A stretch of DNA of 18,839 nucleotides from an uncultured Collinsella sp. (GTDB lineage: Bacteria; Actinomycetota; Coriobacteriia; Coriobacteriales; Coriobacteriaceae): the NCBI GenBank assembly GCA_900542275.1, contig UQMW01000044.1:1-18839 (forward strand), read 5' to 3'. A program made the position numbers and the translations under genes. Under the pieces are notes generated by a model. That model was given only the letters and a program-made list of their open reading frames with translations. It made no database searches and was not told where the DNA came from. Of this stretch, positions 1 to 8,553 are shown piece after piece; positions within the stretch are counted from its first letter, which is position 1; each line of letters begins with the position of its first letter.

Positions 1-2
1 GG

Positions 3-1307
<1,305 letters not shown>

Positions 1308-1457
1308 CGAGATCATCCCTTCGTATCTTGAGCGAATCATCTGGATCGCAAACGATGTCTTTAGCATCATTATCACCCAATGTGGGGACAAATACTCCAA
1401 CATGACGCATTTGCAATGCGCAGGGCGCTATTCGATTGTTTGATGAGCTCGACCGCG
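1308..1457 (-). other. Intergenic region upstream of the zinc-ribbon gene
   Basis: This 150-nt gap holds a short perfect hairpin at 1406-1420 (arms CGCATT/AATGCG, 3-nt loop). It lacks a T-run on the minus side, so it is a poor terminator for the yitT-like gene. A GATAAT box lies in the minus-strand leader, but no well-spaced -35 accompanies it. Whether the two genes are co-transcribed is open. Confidence 0.35.
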
Positions 1458-2480
1458 TTAGTTCGTTCCGCGGAAACCCTTGCCGACGATCTCGGAGCTG
1501 TCGACAATCGTGATAAAGGCACCCGGATCGACTTCGCGCGCATAGCGGCGCAGTTGCACGGCCTCGCGACGGCTTAGCACGCTCATGATCACCGTCACGC
1601 ACTTGCCCGAGAAAGCACCGTAGCCGCGGCTGATAGTCGCCGTACGGTTGAGATGCTTGACGATAAACTCCTCGACCTTAAGGGGCTCGGAACAAATGAC
1701 CGTGCAGACTTTGCGCAGGTGAATGCTCTCGATGGCCTTGTCGACCACAAGCGTCTTGGCAAACAGGCCGAGCACGCAGTACAGACCGACGCGCGGACCG
1801 TACAAGAAGGCCGCGATGGTCACGATGCCGATATCGACCAACAGCAGCGCACGGCCGATCTCAAGCGTGGTGCGGCGTTTGAGAATCATGGCGAGGATGT
1901 CCGTGCCGCCCGTCGAGGCGCCAATATCAAAGACGATGGCGCTGCCGAGCGCCGGCAGAATCACGGCAAAGCACAGGTCGAGCCACATATCGCCCGTCAT
2001 CGAGACATCGGTCGGAATAAAGAGCTCAAACAGCGAAACATAGGCGGACAGCGCAAACGAGGCGAAGACGCTCCACAGGATTGCCTTGCGCTCCAAAAAG
2101 ATAAAGCCCAGAACGACCAGGACCGCATTGATAATCCACATAAAAACGCCGACGGGCAGGGTCGGGAACAGCGTGGACAGAATGACCGACACGCCCGAGG
2201 TGCCGCCAAAAGCAAAGTGATTAGGGGTTTTAAACGCAACGATGGCAAAGGCCGTGAGGATCAGACCCAAATTGAGCTCGGCAAAAAAGCGCGGAAAGCC
2301 CGGCTCCTGACTGCGCTTGCGACCAGCGCGCTCGCCCCGCTCGATAACATCGCGATCGACCACGCGCTCCATCGGCACTACGGGAGGACGATGCACCTCC
2401 TCGGCAGCACGCGACGCCGCCTCTGCCGCAGCGGCCTCAATCGCCCATGCCTTGCTTTCTGTTTCGTGCTCGTCGGCCAT
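1458..2480 (-). CDS. YitT family membrane protein (DUF161 + DUF2179)
   Basis: The 340-residue product has an Ala/Glu-rich, charged N-terminal extension of about 70 residues, probably cytoplasmic and disordered. Five to six hydrophobic segments follow (about residues 72-235), carrying YitT-type sequence such as FGGTSGVSVIL and GASTGGTDILA. The C-terminal soluble domain (about 250-335) matches DUF2179, with a RGYGAFSGK segment and a final ITIVDSSEIVGKGF stretch. The YitT family is widespread in Gram-positives; its transported substrate or role is not established. The ATG at 2480 is preceded by GAGGGG at 8-nt spacing. A possible weak promoter, TTGCAA-N16-TACTCT, lies in the 2481-2594 leader. It follows the asp23 operon but is separated from it by a terminator. 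Confidence 0.9.
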   Translation of the reverse strand: MADEHETESKAWAIEAAAAEAASRAAEEVHRPPVVPMERVVDRDVIERGERAGRKRSQEPGFPRFFAELNLGLILTAFAIVAFKTPNHFAFGGTSGVSVILSTLFPTLPVGVFMWIINAVLVVLGFIFLERKAILWSVFASFALSAYVSLFELFIPTDVSMTGDMWLDLCFAVILPALGSAIVFDIGASTGGTDILAMILKRRTTLEIGRALLLVDIGIVTIAAFLYGPRVGLYCVLGLFAKTLVVDKAIESIHLRKVCTVICSEPLKVEEFIVKHLNRTATISRGYGAFSGKCVTVIMSVLSRREAVQLRRYAREVDPGAFITIVDSSEIVGKGFRGTN

Positions 2481-2594
2481 TACGGCAACCCCTCGTTAAC
2501 AATTTGGAAACAATGCGCCCATTAGAGTAACGCGGAACGTGGGGATTGCAACCCTTAGTTAGACGAGCGGTATGACTATATCGGGAGCGTACAA

Positions 2595-2634
2595 AAACGG
2601 CCGGCCACGCTTTTGCCTGCGCGGTCGGCCGTTT
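2595..2634 (-). terminator. Rho-independent terminator of the asp23 operon
   Basis: A long hairpin with outer arms AAACGGCCG/CGGCCGTTT, extending inward with one wobble and one mismatch to about 16 bp, is followed on the minus strand by TTTTTG. It lies about 50 nt past the asp23 stop codon, the right place to end the amaP-DUF2273-asp23 transcript. Confidence 0.85.
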
Positions 2635-2637
2635 AAT

Positions 2638-2688
2638 GTTTTCGCAGATAAAACCTGCCAAAACAAACCTGTCCCTTTTTGGAAGGTT
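2638..2688 (-). repeat. Interspersed hairpin element, copy A (GGGACAGG loop)
   Basis: The minus strand reads AACCTtCCAAAA, loop AGGGACAGGTTTG, TTTTGGCAGGTT, then TTATCTGCGAAAAC. Over 51 nt it matches copy B (7504-7554, inverted) at 48 positions. One substitution (A at 2683) breaks a stem pair relative to copy B. It lies between the asp23 stop codon (2687-2689) and the operon terminator, overlapping the stop codon by two bases. Confidence 0.85.
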
Positions 2689-3202
2689 ATTCGTGCTGGC
2701 TGGTGCGGTGCTCGTACTCCTCGGGGGTGATGACATCCTCGATGCGCAGGTTGACGCCCGCCACCTCAAGGCCAGTCATCGCGGCAAGGCGCTCGGTGAC
2801 ACGTGCCTTAACATCGTCGAAGATCGCGGGCGCATAGGCGCCGTACTCGATGATGACGGAGATGTTGACGACCACGCGATTATCGTCGGTGACCTCGACC
2901 GTCACGCCCTTGGTCAGATTCTCGGCACCAAACTGCTCCTGCACAAAGTGCATGAGGTTACCCTTCATGCCCAGAACGTGCGGAACCTCGCGGGTGGCCA
3001 TGGCAACGATCTTCTCGATCACGCCGTTGGAATAGGTCAGCGAGTCCTCGGACTCATCCGCTTCCTCGTCGTCCTCATCCGTATCGGACTCGGCCTCGAC
3101 GAGAGCCTCATCCTCGAGCGTCACATCCTCAGCTTCGGCGACGACCGCCTCGTTCTCCTCGAGCTCGGTATCGGCTACATCGACCTTCGTATTAAAAGCC
3201 AT
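2687..3202 (-). CDS. asp23: Asp23/Gls24 family envelope stress protein
   Basis: The 171-residue protein has an unusually long acidic, probably disordered N-terminal segment (about residues 8-53, rich in Asp and Glu). The Asp23/Gls24 domain follows (about 55-165), beginning YSNGVIEKIVAMAT and including the typical VTVEVTDDNRVVVNISVIIEYG strand region. In Staphylococcus, Asp23 is an abundant membrane-proximal protein tethered by AmaP and linked to cell-envelope stress. The same partners are found here immediately upstream: a DUF2273 gene 44 nt away and an amaP-like gene before it. The ATG at 3202 has an AAGGAGG ribosome binding site at 4-nt spacing, the strongest in the operon, consistent with high expression. 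The stop codon abuts the hairpin element at 2638-2688, followed by the operon terminator. Confidence 0.92.
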   Translation of the reverse strand: MAFNTKVDVADTELEENEAVVAEAEDVTLEDEALVEAESDTDEDDEEADESEDSLTYSNGVIEKIVAMATREVPHVLGMKGNLMHFVQEQFGAENLTKGVTVEVTDDNRVVVNISVIIEYGAYAPAIFDDVKARVTERLAAMTGLEVAGVNLRIEDVITPEEYEHRTSQHE

Positions 3203-3246
3203 GGTTCCTCCTTATGCCTGCCGCGGATGCGACAGTCGAATACATA

Positions 3247-3624
3247 TTAGCGGCCGCTAAACAGACGGCCGAAGAAGTTGACGATCCCGTTCTCGCCGTC
3301 GCGAATTTGGCCGATCACAGCGCCGATCAGCACGAAGAATGCAATGACGAGCGTGTCCCACAGGCCCAACGTGAGCACCAACACGGCGAGGATAAAGCCG
3401 GCGACGGCGCCGAGCGTGGTGCTGGGATGACGCACAGCATAGCTCCAGACGGCAGCGCCCGTACCCTTGATGAGACCCATAGCCTCGTCAAAATCCGCGG
3501 CTGCCGCGTCTTGTAACTCGGTTGCCTCTGCTTTGGAATCAACAGGTTCGCTCGCCGACGTGGCGCTCTGGTCAATCGTCAGGCGCGGCGTACGAGCGGT
3601 CTTATCTTGATTGGTATCACTCAC
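3247..3624 (-). CDS. DUF2273 family small membrane protein
   Basis: I place the start at a GTG (3624) preceded by GGAGG at 6-nt spacing, giving 125 residues. The frame stays open further upstream, but that part overlaps the amaP-like gene and is arginine-rich out-of-frame sequence. Residues 1-55 are polar; from about 62 the DUF2273 core begins (YAVRHPSTTLGAVAGF), with two transmembrane helices and a short basic tail ending FFGRLFSGR. The family's function is unknown, but its genes habitually accompany asp23 and amaP, and it probably belongs to the same membrane-anchored stress complex. Its start overlaps the end of the upstream gene by 8 nt (stop TGA at 3617-3619), implying translational coupling. 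Confidence 0.85.
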   Translation of the reverse strand: MSDTNQDKTARTPRLTIDQSATSASEPVDSKAEATELQDAAAADFDEAMGLIKGTGAAVWSYAVRHPSTTLGAVAGFILAVLVLTLGLWDTLVIAFFVLIGAVIGQIRDGENGIVNFFGRLFSGR

Positions 3625-4162
3625 CGGAAACCTCCACGGTCTGGACGGTAGTCTTGGACGGCAAAAAACGGACGCGCGCGGTCGTACCCGGCGCGCCGAG
3701 CATGGTATCGCAGGCTTCTTCGATGCGCTGCTGCATCGCGGTAGCCAGAGATGCCACGTCCTTATCGTCAAGCGCGATAGCCTCGACCTTAAAACGGACG
3801 TGCGAATCGTCGGGGCCTTGGACGCGAGCCTCGACATGCTCGACCATCACGCGGTCGTCGCGCCCGGCAGCAACCCTGGCGCACGAAGAAAGCGCCGCAA
3901 GGGTAACCTCGATATTGCGCTCCCCCGCCGGATGCACGCAGGACGGCTCGCGACGGGCGAACATCAGGCGGAAAAAGCTCAGCAGTACGCCGATCGCCAC
4001 GACGCCGGCGCACGCCGTCACGACGATGCGCGGCATGGGGTCGCGCATCAGCAGCATAAAGCGATACGTATACGGCCCCCAAAACTGGCAGACAAGCGTA
4101 CCCAGCGCCACGATGGTGGCGGCAAGATACACGATCGCTAGGGCTCGTTTGAGTACGCGCAC
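3617..4162 (-). CDS. amaP: AmaP-like alkaline shock membrane anchor
   Basis: A 181-residue protein with two N-terminal transmembrane helices (about residues 7-29 and 44-68) and a cytoplasmic domain of about 110 residues containing the ERNIEVTLAAL strand and VRFKVEAIAL. This topology matches AmaP, the membrane anchor that positions Asp23 at the cell envelope in Staphylococcus. The gene heads a three-gene operon with a DUF2273 gene (8-nt overlap) and asp23. The start is a GTG at 4162 with AAGGGAG at 6-nt spacing. Sequence conservation of AmaP is low across phyla, so the assignment rests on topology plus operon context. A TATAAT box at 4213-4218 on the minus strand, 50 nt upstream, is the probable operon promoter. 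Confidence 0.75.
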   Translation of the reverse strand: MRVLKRALAIVYLAATIVALGTLVCQFWGPYTYRFMLLMRDPMPRIVVTACAGVVAIGVLLSFFRLMFARREPSCVHPAGERNIEVTLAALSSCARVAAGRDDRVMVEHVEARVQGPDDSHVRFKVEAIALDDKDVASLATAMQQRIEEACDTMLGAPGTTARVRFLPSKTTVQTVEVSGE

Positions 4163-4212
4163 GCGGCGCTCCCTTCAAATCTCGGCTCTCGAAATGCAAA
4201 ACGGTTCGCATC

Positions 4213-4218
4213 ATTATA
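4213..4218 (-). promoter_or_regulatory. -10 box of the amaP-DUF2273-asp23 operon
   Basis: A perfect TATAAT on the minus strand, 50 nt before the amaP start. The hexamer 17 nt upstream is TAGAGC, a poor -35 that falls inside the yebC terminator hairpin. The box itself overlaps the terminator's T-run (CTTTTATAAT). Confidence 0.55.
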
Positions 4219-4221
4219 AAA

Positions 4222-4259
4222 GAGCCGGGTCCGGTGCTCTACGCACGCGGATCCGGCTC
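4222..4259 (-). terminator. Rho-independent terminator of yebC
   Basis: Twelve-bp arms GAGCCGGATCCG/CGGACCCGGCTC (minus strand, one G-U pair) with a 14-nt loop, followed by TTTTATAA on the minus strand. It lies about 70 nt downstream of the yebC stop codon. Confidence 0.8.
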
Positions 4260-4328
4260 ATCTATTCCACGAGGCTTGCATGCTCGCTTCATTATGCCCA
4301 GATATGCACGGCTCAATCCGTGCTGGCG

Positions 4329-5135
4329 CTACTCCTCCTCGAGGGCAGCGATGACCTCGTCGGTCATGTCCATGGTGCTGTAGACGTCCTGGACGTCGTC
4401 GAGCTCCTCAAGACGGTCGATGAGGCGCTGGACCTTCTTGGCGTCGGCGCCGGAAACCTCGGTCGGGGTGGTCGGGACCATGGTGGTCTCGGAGCCCTTG
4501 ACCTGGACACCCTGCTCCTCGAGCGCCTTGGAGACAGCCATGACCTCGTTGGCAGCAGTCCAGACGATCCACTCCTCGCCGGCATCCTCGTAGTCCTCGC
4601 CACCGGCCTCGGCGATAGCCATCATGAACTCATCCTCGTCACCGGCAGCACCATTGGCGATCATGGTCTCCTTCTTGGCGTTCTCATCCAGGATCTCCTT
4701 GGCGACGACGATCTGGCCCTTGCGCTCAAACTGGAAGGCGACGGAGCCGGAGGTGCCCAGGTTGCCACCAGCGTGGGAGAAGGCGGAACGGACATCAGCG
4801 GCGGTACGGTTGCGGTTGTCGGTCAGGCAGTCGACGTAGACGGCGACACCGGCGGGACCGTAGCCCTCGTACACGATGTTCTCGTAGACGGCGGCATCGG
4901 CACCCGAACCAAAAGCCTTGTCGATAGCGGACTTGATCTTGTCCTTAGGCATGGACTGAGCCTTGGCCTTGGCAACGGCAGCGGCGAGGCTGGCGTTGTT
5001 CTCGGGCAGCGGGTCACCGCCGAGACGGGCAGCAACAGTGATGTTGCGGCTGAGCTTGGAGAAGAGGGCGGAACGCTTGGCGTCCTGCGCGCCCTTACGA
5101 TGCTTGGTTGTGGCCCACTTAGAGTGTCCGGACAT
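4329..5135 (-). CDS. yebC: YebC/PmpR family protein
   Basis: A 268-residue member of the YebC/PmpR (TACO1-like) family, recognised from the near-invariant start MSGHSKWATTKHRKGAQDAK, the YEGYGPAGVAVYVDCLTDNR segment around residue 90, and the GNLGTSGSVAFQF motif. Family members are cytosolic; they were first described as transcriptional regulators, and more recent work links them to translation of difficult stretches such as polyproline. The protein is somewhat longer than the usual 240-250 residues because of acidic stretches near residues 165-185 and at the C-terminus. The ATG at 5135 is preceded by TAGGAGA at 5-nt spacing. The gene is flanked by its own terminator (4222-4259) and a candidate promoter (5204-5232), so it looks monocistronic. 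The family link to polyproline translation is interesting beside a Pro-Glu repeat protein in the same window, but nothing here shows a direct connection. Confidence 0.95.
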   Translation of the reverse strand: MSGHSKWATTKHRKGAQDAKRSALFSKLSRNITVAARLGGDPLPENNASLAAAVAKAKAQSMPKDKIKSAIDKAFGSGADAAVYENIVYEGYGPAGVAVYVDCLTDNRNRTAADVRSAFSHAGGNLGTSGSVAFQFERKGQIVVAKEILDENAKKETMIANGAAGDEDEFMMAIAEAGGEDYEDAGEEWIVWTAANEVMAVSKALEEQGVQVKGSETTMVPTTPTEVSGADAKKVQRLIDRLEELDDVQDVYSTMDMTDEVIAALEEE

Positions 5136-5203
5136 ACGTGTCTCCTATCGGTTTCGACCTAAAGCCCAGCGCAGATGCTCGGGCAATATAAACAAACGTC
5201 GTT

Positions 5204-5232
5204 ATGATATACCTACTAGCCTGCGAGATAAA
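5204..5232 (-). promoter_or_regulatory. Candidate yebC promoter
   Basis: Minus-strand TTTATC (5227-5232), a 17-nt spacer and TATCAT (5204-5209), about 70 nt upstream of the yebC ATG. The boxes are moderate matches at ideal spacing, in an A+T-rich stretch between two genes. Confidence 0.4.
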
Positions 5233-5265
5233 CCCCAAAATGAAGGCGTCGTGATGATGTCCCCT

Positions 5266-5298
5266 TTGGTGCAAAGAAACCTGACCCCAATGCACCAA
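5266..5298 (-). repeat. Interspersed hairpin element, copy D (GGGGTCAGG loop)
   Basis: Perfect 8-bp arms TTGGTGCA/TGCACCAA enclose a 17-nt loop that reads TTGGGGTCAGGTTTCTT on the minus strand. The loop shares the GGG-A/T-CAGGTTT core with copies A and B, although the stem is unrelated to theirs. It begins 1 nt beyond the stop codon (5300-5302) of the large membrane protein, so it forms at the very end of that transcript. No T-run follows, so it is not a standard terminator. Confidence 0.6.
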
Positions 5299-5299
5299 G

Positions 5300-7483
5300 T
5301 TAGGACCAGAGGAAGTCGCTGCGGGTGACGGTGGCGCCGATGGCGAAGGGCATGCAGGCGATGACCGGATACAGGTAGCGCATGTAGGTCGAGCCGTTGC
5401 ACGGACCAATCAGGCACACGGCGAGCACGCCCAACAGCGGCACCCAGATCGCCAGCGCACGCCATGAATGACGTCGCAGCAGGTAGACCACCACGGCAAT
5501 CATGATCCACACATAGGTGGCCGAGCTCATGGTGAGCGAAATAAACGGGATGCGCTGCACCGCCACACGGTACAGATTGATCAGGTGGTCACACCAGCGC
5601 ACCACGTTGCTGTCAACCGGATGGAAGTCGAAGTACTTGAGGTTGTCGGGACGCGCCATGATCTCGGCACTACGCGCCGTGCTGTAGACCCAGGCATCGC
5701 GGGCACTCGGATAAAAGTAGCCGTAATAGTTATTGATGAGCGCCGAGATATAGCACTCGGGATCCTTTTTGAACATCTGCGCCCAGACCTCAAAATAGGC
5801 CTTGATGTCCTCCTGCGAGGCGTACTCGTTAAAGCAGTTCTTGACGGCATCGGACTTGTCAGGGTTGTAGCGGCGGCCCAGGTTCTCGTACTTGAGCACG
5901 CGATCGATCACGACGCGCTCCTCGTCGGTCACCAAACCGTCGCAGGGCGCCTCCACGATGGTGCCGTCCTCCTTTACCGTGGGGTTGACACCCGAGTTGA
6001 GGCCATCGTGCTTTTGAACGAAACGAGCCGTCTGCTGGAACGGAATCGAGAGAATTTCGCGCTTGGAGCCGGGCGTGATGTCGTGCGCCGGCATAAAGAC
6101 CTTGGTGAAGTACATATTAGAGGCAAGGCAGAGCGCGAGCACCGCGAGGACGCCAACCCAGCGGAATCGCGGCGTGACGCATGAGACCGCGGTGCCCGTC
6201 TGCTTAGCCGCACGACGAGCGACATGTACATCCCATGCGCAAAACGCCGCCGCGATCATACACGCCGCCAGCGGAAACACCAGGCCTCCATTGCGCAAAA
6301 ACGTGGAACCCATGGCAGCAAGCGCAAACAACAGCCAGTCATGGCGCGCAAAGAGCACGGGGGCCTTCTCGCCCGCACGCTCGGCATTGGCATCGCGACG
6401 GGGCAGGCCGCAGGCCACGAGCTTCACGGTCTGCACCAACAGCACCAAAAACGCGTCGGCAAAGAGCACGTCTTTGGTGAGCAGGGCCGCGTAGTTAGAG
6501 AACATGGGCATAAACACAAAGAACAGCAAGATCACGCCGCGGACCGGCAGGCTCACGCCCAGTTTGCGCAGCGACGAGACGGAATAGGCCATGCAGGCGG
6601 CCGTAATGACGAACTGAGCGCAGGTGTAGATGGCAAGCCCCGCATTGGCGCTGTTAAAGACCGAAAGCCCCAGTTGAACGCACGAGCCGATAATGGCCGT
6701 GTGCACGACCGGGTGATGCCCGTTGAGCAGGACATTGGGGTTGAGTAGGCGCAGGTAGTCGCTCGTGCCGTTGGGATAGTTGAACCACTGGCGAATCTGC
6801 GCACCCGTATCTCCCATAAAAAGGCCGGGCAGCGAAGCGATGAGCGTGGGCGCCCAGGCGATCATAAGCACCAGGAAGGGCCCGGCAAAGGGATGGGCCG
6901 AGAGCACGGCGTGAGCCACACGCCATACGCGGCCAAAGTGCGCTTCGGAAAACGGAATGCGCCGAGAGCTCAGCCAATCTAGACACTCAAAAGCCAGGTA
7001 GAAGGCAACGATCGCCAAGAGCATCCAGCCCGCGCCGCCAATCCAGGCACAGATGATGCGGGCCTTGTCGCCGAGCACGATCTCGGCCGAATCGGTGAGG
7101 TCATAGCTGCGGCCAAACACCATGCAGACGGCAAAGAACAGCGACGGAAGGATCACCGAGGGACGCCAGGCGTCGCCGCGGCCAAAGAATACGTAGCGAA
7201 ACGGCAGCGTGAGCAGGCAGGCAAGCGCAAGCAACATGACCGCATCGGTATGGCCGGCAAACGAGAGAAGCACCTCGTAGCACACGTACAGCATGCCCGA
7301 GGCTTTGGGGTCAATCGCCAAGACTGCGTTGCTCGAGACCGGCGCGGGATCGATGGAAAACGCCGTGGTCGCCAACAGCGCGAGAAAAAATGCGATGAGC
7401 GTCTGCTTGGCGGGGTAGCGCTTAAACCAGACGATGCGGGCAGCGTCGCGCGCAGCCGTTGTGGAGAGGTCGGAATCCTTCAC
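5300..7483 (-). CDS. Large polytopic GT-C-like membrane protein (DUF6020-like)
   Basis: A 727-residue protein with about 12 hydrophobic segments and one large polar loop (about residues 455-640). Motifs typical of GT-C-fold membrane glycosyltransferases and the DUF6020 group are visible: GDTGAQ at 224-229, NGHHPVVHT at 254-262, and TKDVLFADAF at 336-345. Such proteins are presumed to move a sugar from a polyprenyl-phosphate donor to a cell-surface acceptor; donor and acceptor here are unknown. The start is a GTG at 7483, because an in-frame stop lies six codons upstream and no ATG occurs before residue 64; GAAAGG precedes it at about 10 nt. The gene is bracketed by hairpin elements: copies B and C in its leader and copy D directly after its stop codon. 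Confidence 0.75.
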   Translation of the reverse strand: MKDSDLSTTAARDAARIVWFKRYPAKQTLIAFFLALLATTAFSIDPAPVSSNAVLAIDPKASGMLYVCYEVLLSFAGHTDAVMLLALACLLTLPFRYVFFGRGDAWRPSVILPSLFFAVCMVFGRSYDLTDSAEIVLGDKARIICAWIGGAGWMLLAIVAFYLAFECLDWLSSRRIPFSEAHFGRVWRVAHAVLSAHPFAGPFLVLMIAWAPTLIASLPGLFMGDTGAQIRQWFNYPNGTSDYLRLLNPNVLLNGHHPVVHTAIIGSCVQLGLSVFNSANAGLAIYTCAQFVITAACMAYSVSSLRKLGVSLPVRGVILLFFVFMPMFSNYAALLTKDVLFADAFLVLLVQTVKLVACGLPRRDANAERAGEKAPVLFARHDWLLFALAAMGSTFLRNGGLVFPLAACMIAAAFCAWDVHVARRAAKQTGTAVSCVTPRFRWVGVLAVLALCLASNMYFTKVFMPAHDITPGSKREILSIPFQQTARFVQKHDGLNSGVNPTVKEDGTIVEAPCDGLVTDEERVVIDRVLKYENLGRRYNPDKSDAVKNCFNEYASQEDIKAYFEVWAQMFKKDPECYISALINNYYGYFYPSARDAWVYSTARSAEIMARPDNLKYFDFHPVDSNVVRWCDHLINLYRVAVQRIPFISLTMSSATYVWIMIAVVVYLLRRHSWRALAIWVPLLGVLAVCLIGPCNGSTYMRYLYPVIACMPFAIGATVTRSDFLWS

Positions 7484-7502
7484 AGTCCGAAAGCCTTTCT
7501 AG

Positions 7503-7554
7503 AAACCTGCCAAAAAGGGACAGGTTTATTTTGGCAGGTTTTATCTGGGAAAAC
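7503..7554 (+). repeat. Interspersed hairpin element, copy B (GGGACAGG loop)
   Basis: Perfect 13-bp arms AAACCTGCCAAAA (7503-7515) and TTTTGGCAGGTTT (7529-7541) enclose the 13-nt loop AGGGACAGGTTTA; a conserved flank TTATCTGGGAAAAC follows. Positions 7504-7554, inverted, match copy A at 2638-2688 in 48 of 51 positions. It sits about 20 nt before the start of the large membrane protein, in that gene's presumed leader. Confidence 0.9.
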
Positions 7555-7582
7555 GTTACAGTTCTGTCATCGTTGCCCAGCG

Positions 7583-7619
7583 AACCACCACAAAGATGCC
7601 TGTCCCCTTTGTGGTGGTT
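7583..7619 (-). repeat. Interspersed hairpin element, copy C (GGGACAGG loop)
   Basis: Perfect 13-bp arms AACCACCACAAAG (7583-7595) and CTTTGTGGTGGTT (7607-7619) enclose an 11-nt loop that reads GGGACAGGCAT on the minus strand. The stem is unrelated to copies A and B, but stem length and loop core are the same. It lies 4 nt downstream of the lgt stop codon and 41 nt from the stem of copy B, in the opposite loop orientation. Confidence 0.85.
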
Positions 7620-7623
7620 TTGG

Positions 7624-8445
7624 TTAGGCGTCGAGGTAGATGCGCTGGGGACGGTTGCGGCGGAGGGCAAAGATGATAAGCGCCAGACCCGCGATTACGA
7701 GAGGCAGGCTCAGCAGCTGACCCATGGTGATGACGCCGCCCAGCAGATAGCCCAGCTGCGCATCGGGCACGCGCACAAACTCAATGAGGAAGCGGACGAT
7801 GCCGTAACCCATCACAAAGACGCCCATAAACGTACCCTGGGGCAGCAGCGGTTTTTTGCGACTGAGCACCTGCAGCATGCAAAAGAGCACGATGCCTTCA
7901 AGAAACGCCTCGTAGAGCTGGGAGGGATGGCGCGGCATATCGCCCGCGGTGCCGCCAAAGACCACACCCCAGGGCAGATCGGTCGGCTTACCCCACAGCT
8001 CACCGTTCACGAAGTTGGCGCAACGTCCCAGGCACAGCGCCAGCGGAGCACCGATAACGGCAAGGTCGGCGATGGTCCAGGCGTCGAGCTTATACATGCG
8101 GCACACGATGATGCCGCCCAAGATGCCGCCCACCAAGCCGCCATGGAAGCTCATGCCGCCCTCGTTGGTGGCAAAGATCTCGAGCGGGTGCGCCCAGTAG
8201 TAGCCATCACCATAAAAGACGACGTAGAACAGGCGCGCGCCGATGATGAGGCCAAAGACCGCGCCGACCACGACGCTCGTCAGGTCATCAATCGTAATGT
8301 CGAAGCCCCAACGACGCTGCGTGCGGTACATAACGACCGCCGTGAGCAGAGCACCGACCACGTAGGCCAGGCCGTACCAGTAGATGGTGATGGGGCCCGC
8401 CGAGATCGCGACGGGATCAAGCATATGGTAGAGGTCGTTGAGCAT
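7624..8445 (-). CDS. lgt: Prolipoprotein diacylglyceryl transferase
   Basis: Lgt transfers a diacylglyceryl group from phosphatidylglycerol to the lipobox cysteine of prolipoproteins in the cytoplasmic membrane, the first step in lipoprotein maturation. The 273-residue protein has the family's multi-helix hydrophobic pattern. It carries SFHGGLVGG around residues 99-107, the Lgt signature GRCANFVNGELWG at 140-152 (containing the essential arginine and the NGE core), RHPSQLYEA at 172-180, and RFLIEFVR near the C-terminus. Length is normal. The ATG at 8445 is preceded by GGAGCAGGGG ending 6 nt upstream. It follows the nifU-like gene on the same strand, with a hairpin between them, and is followed immediately by hairpin element C. 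Confidence 0.97.
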   Translation of the reverse strand: MLNDLYHMLDPVAISAGPITIYWYGLAYVVGALLTAVVMYRTQRRWGFDITIDDLTSVVVGAVFGLIIGARLFYVVFYGDGYYWAHPLEIFATNEGGMSFHGGLVGGILGGIIVCRMYKLDAWTIADLAVIGAPLALCLGRCANFVNGELWGKPTDLPWGVVFGGTAGDMPRHPSQLYEAFLEGIVLFCMLQVLSRKKPLLPQGTFMGVFVMGYGIVRFLIEFVRVPDAQLGYLLGGVITMGQLLSLPLVIAGLALIIFALRRNRPQRIYLDA

Positions 8446-8469
8446 ATCGATCCCCTGCTCCCTACATAC

Positions 8470-8508
8470 AAATGCGGCCGCGGGCCTTGCGCTCGCAGCC
8501 GCATATTT
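8470..8508 (-). terminator. Hairpin between the nifU-like gene and lgt
   Basis: Arms ATGCGGC (8472-8478) and GCCGCAT (8498-8504) can extend to AAATGCGGC with one bulge. The minus strand then reads TTTGTATG, a weak T-run. It could partly terminate the nifU-like transcript before lgt. Confidence 0.45.
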
Positions 8509-8553
8509 GGGCGTAACGTCTATGCGGAGTATGCCGTCCGCAGCTTTCGCATC

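Noticed and set aside
1370..1403. GGGGACAAAT between ATGTGG and CCAACAT upstream of the zinc-ribbon gene, resembling the hairpin family
   Set aside because: The stem needs a bulge and the motif lacks the second GG pair; chance similarity is as likely.
3522..5162. A very long plus-strand open frame running antisense through amaP, the DUF2273 gene and yebC
   Set aside because: It is a by-product of the GC-rich third positions of the minus-strand genes. The translation is low in complexity where it mirrors yebC, has no ribosome binding site and resembles no family.
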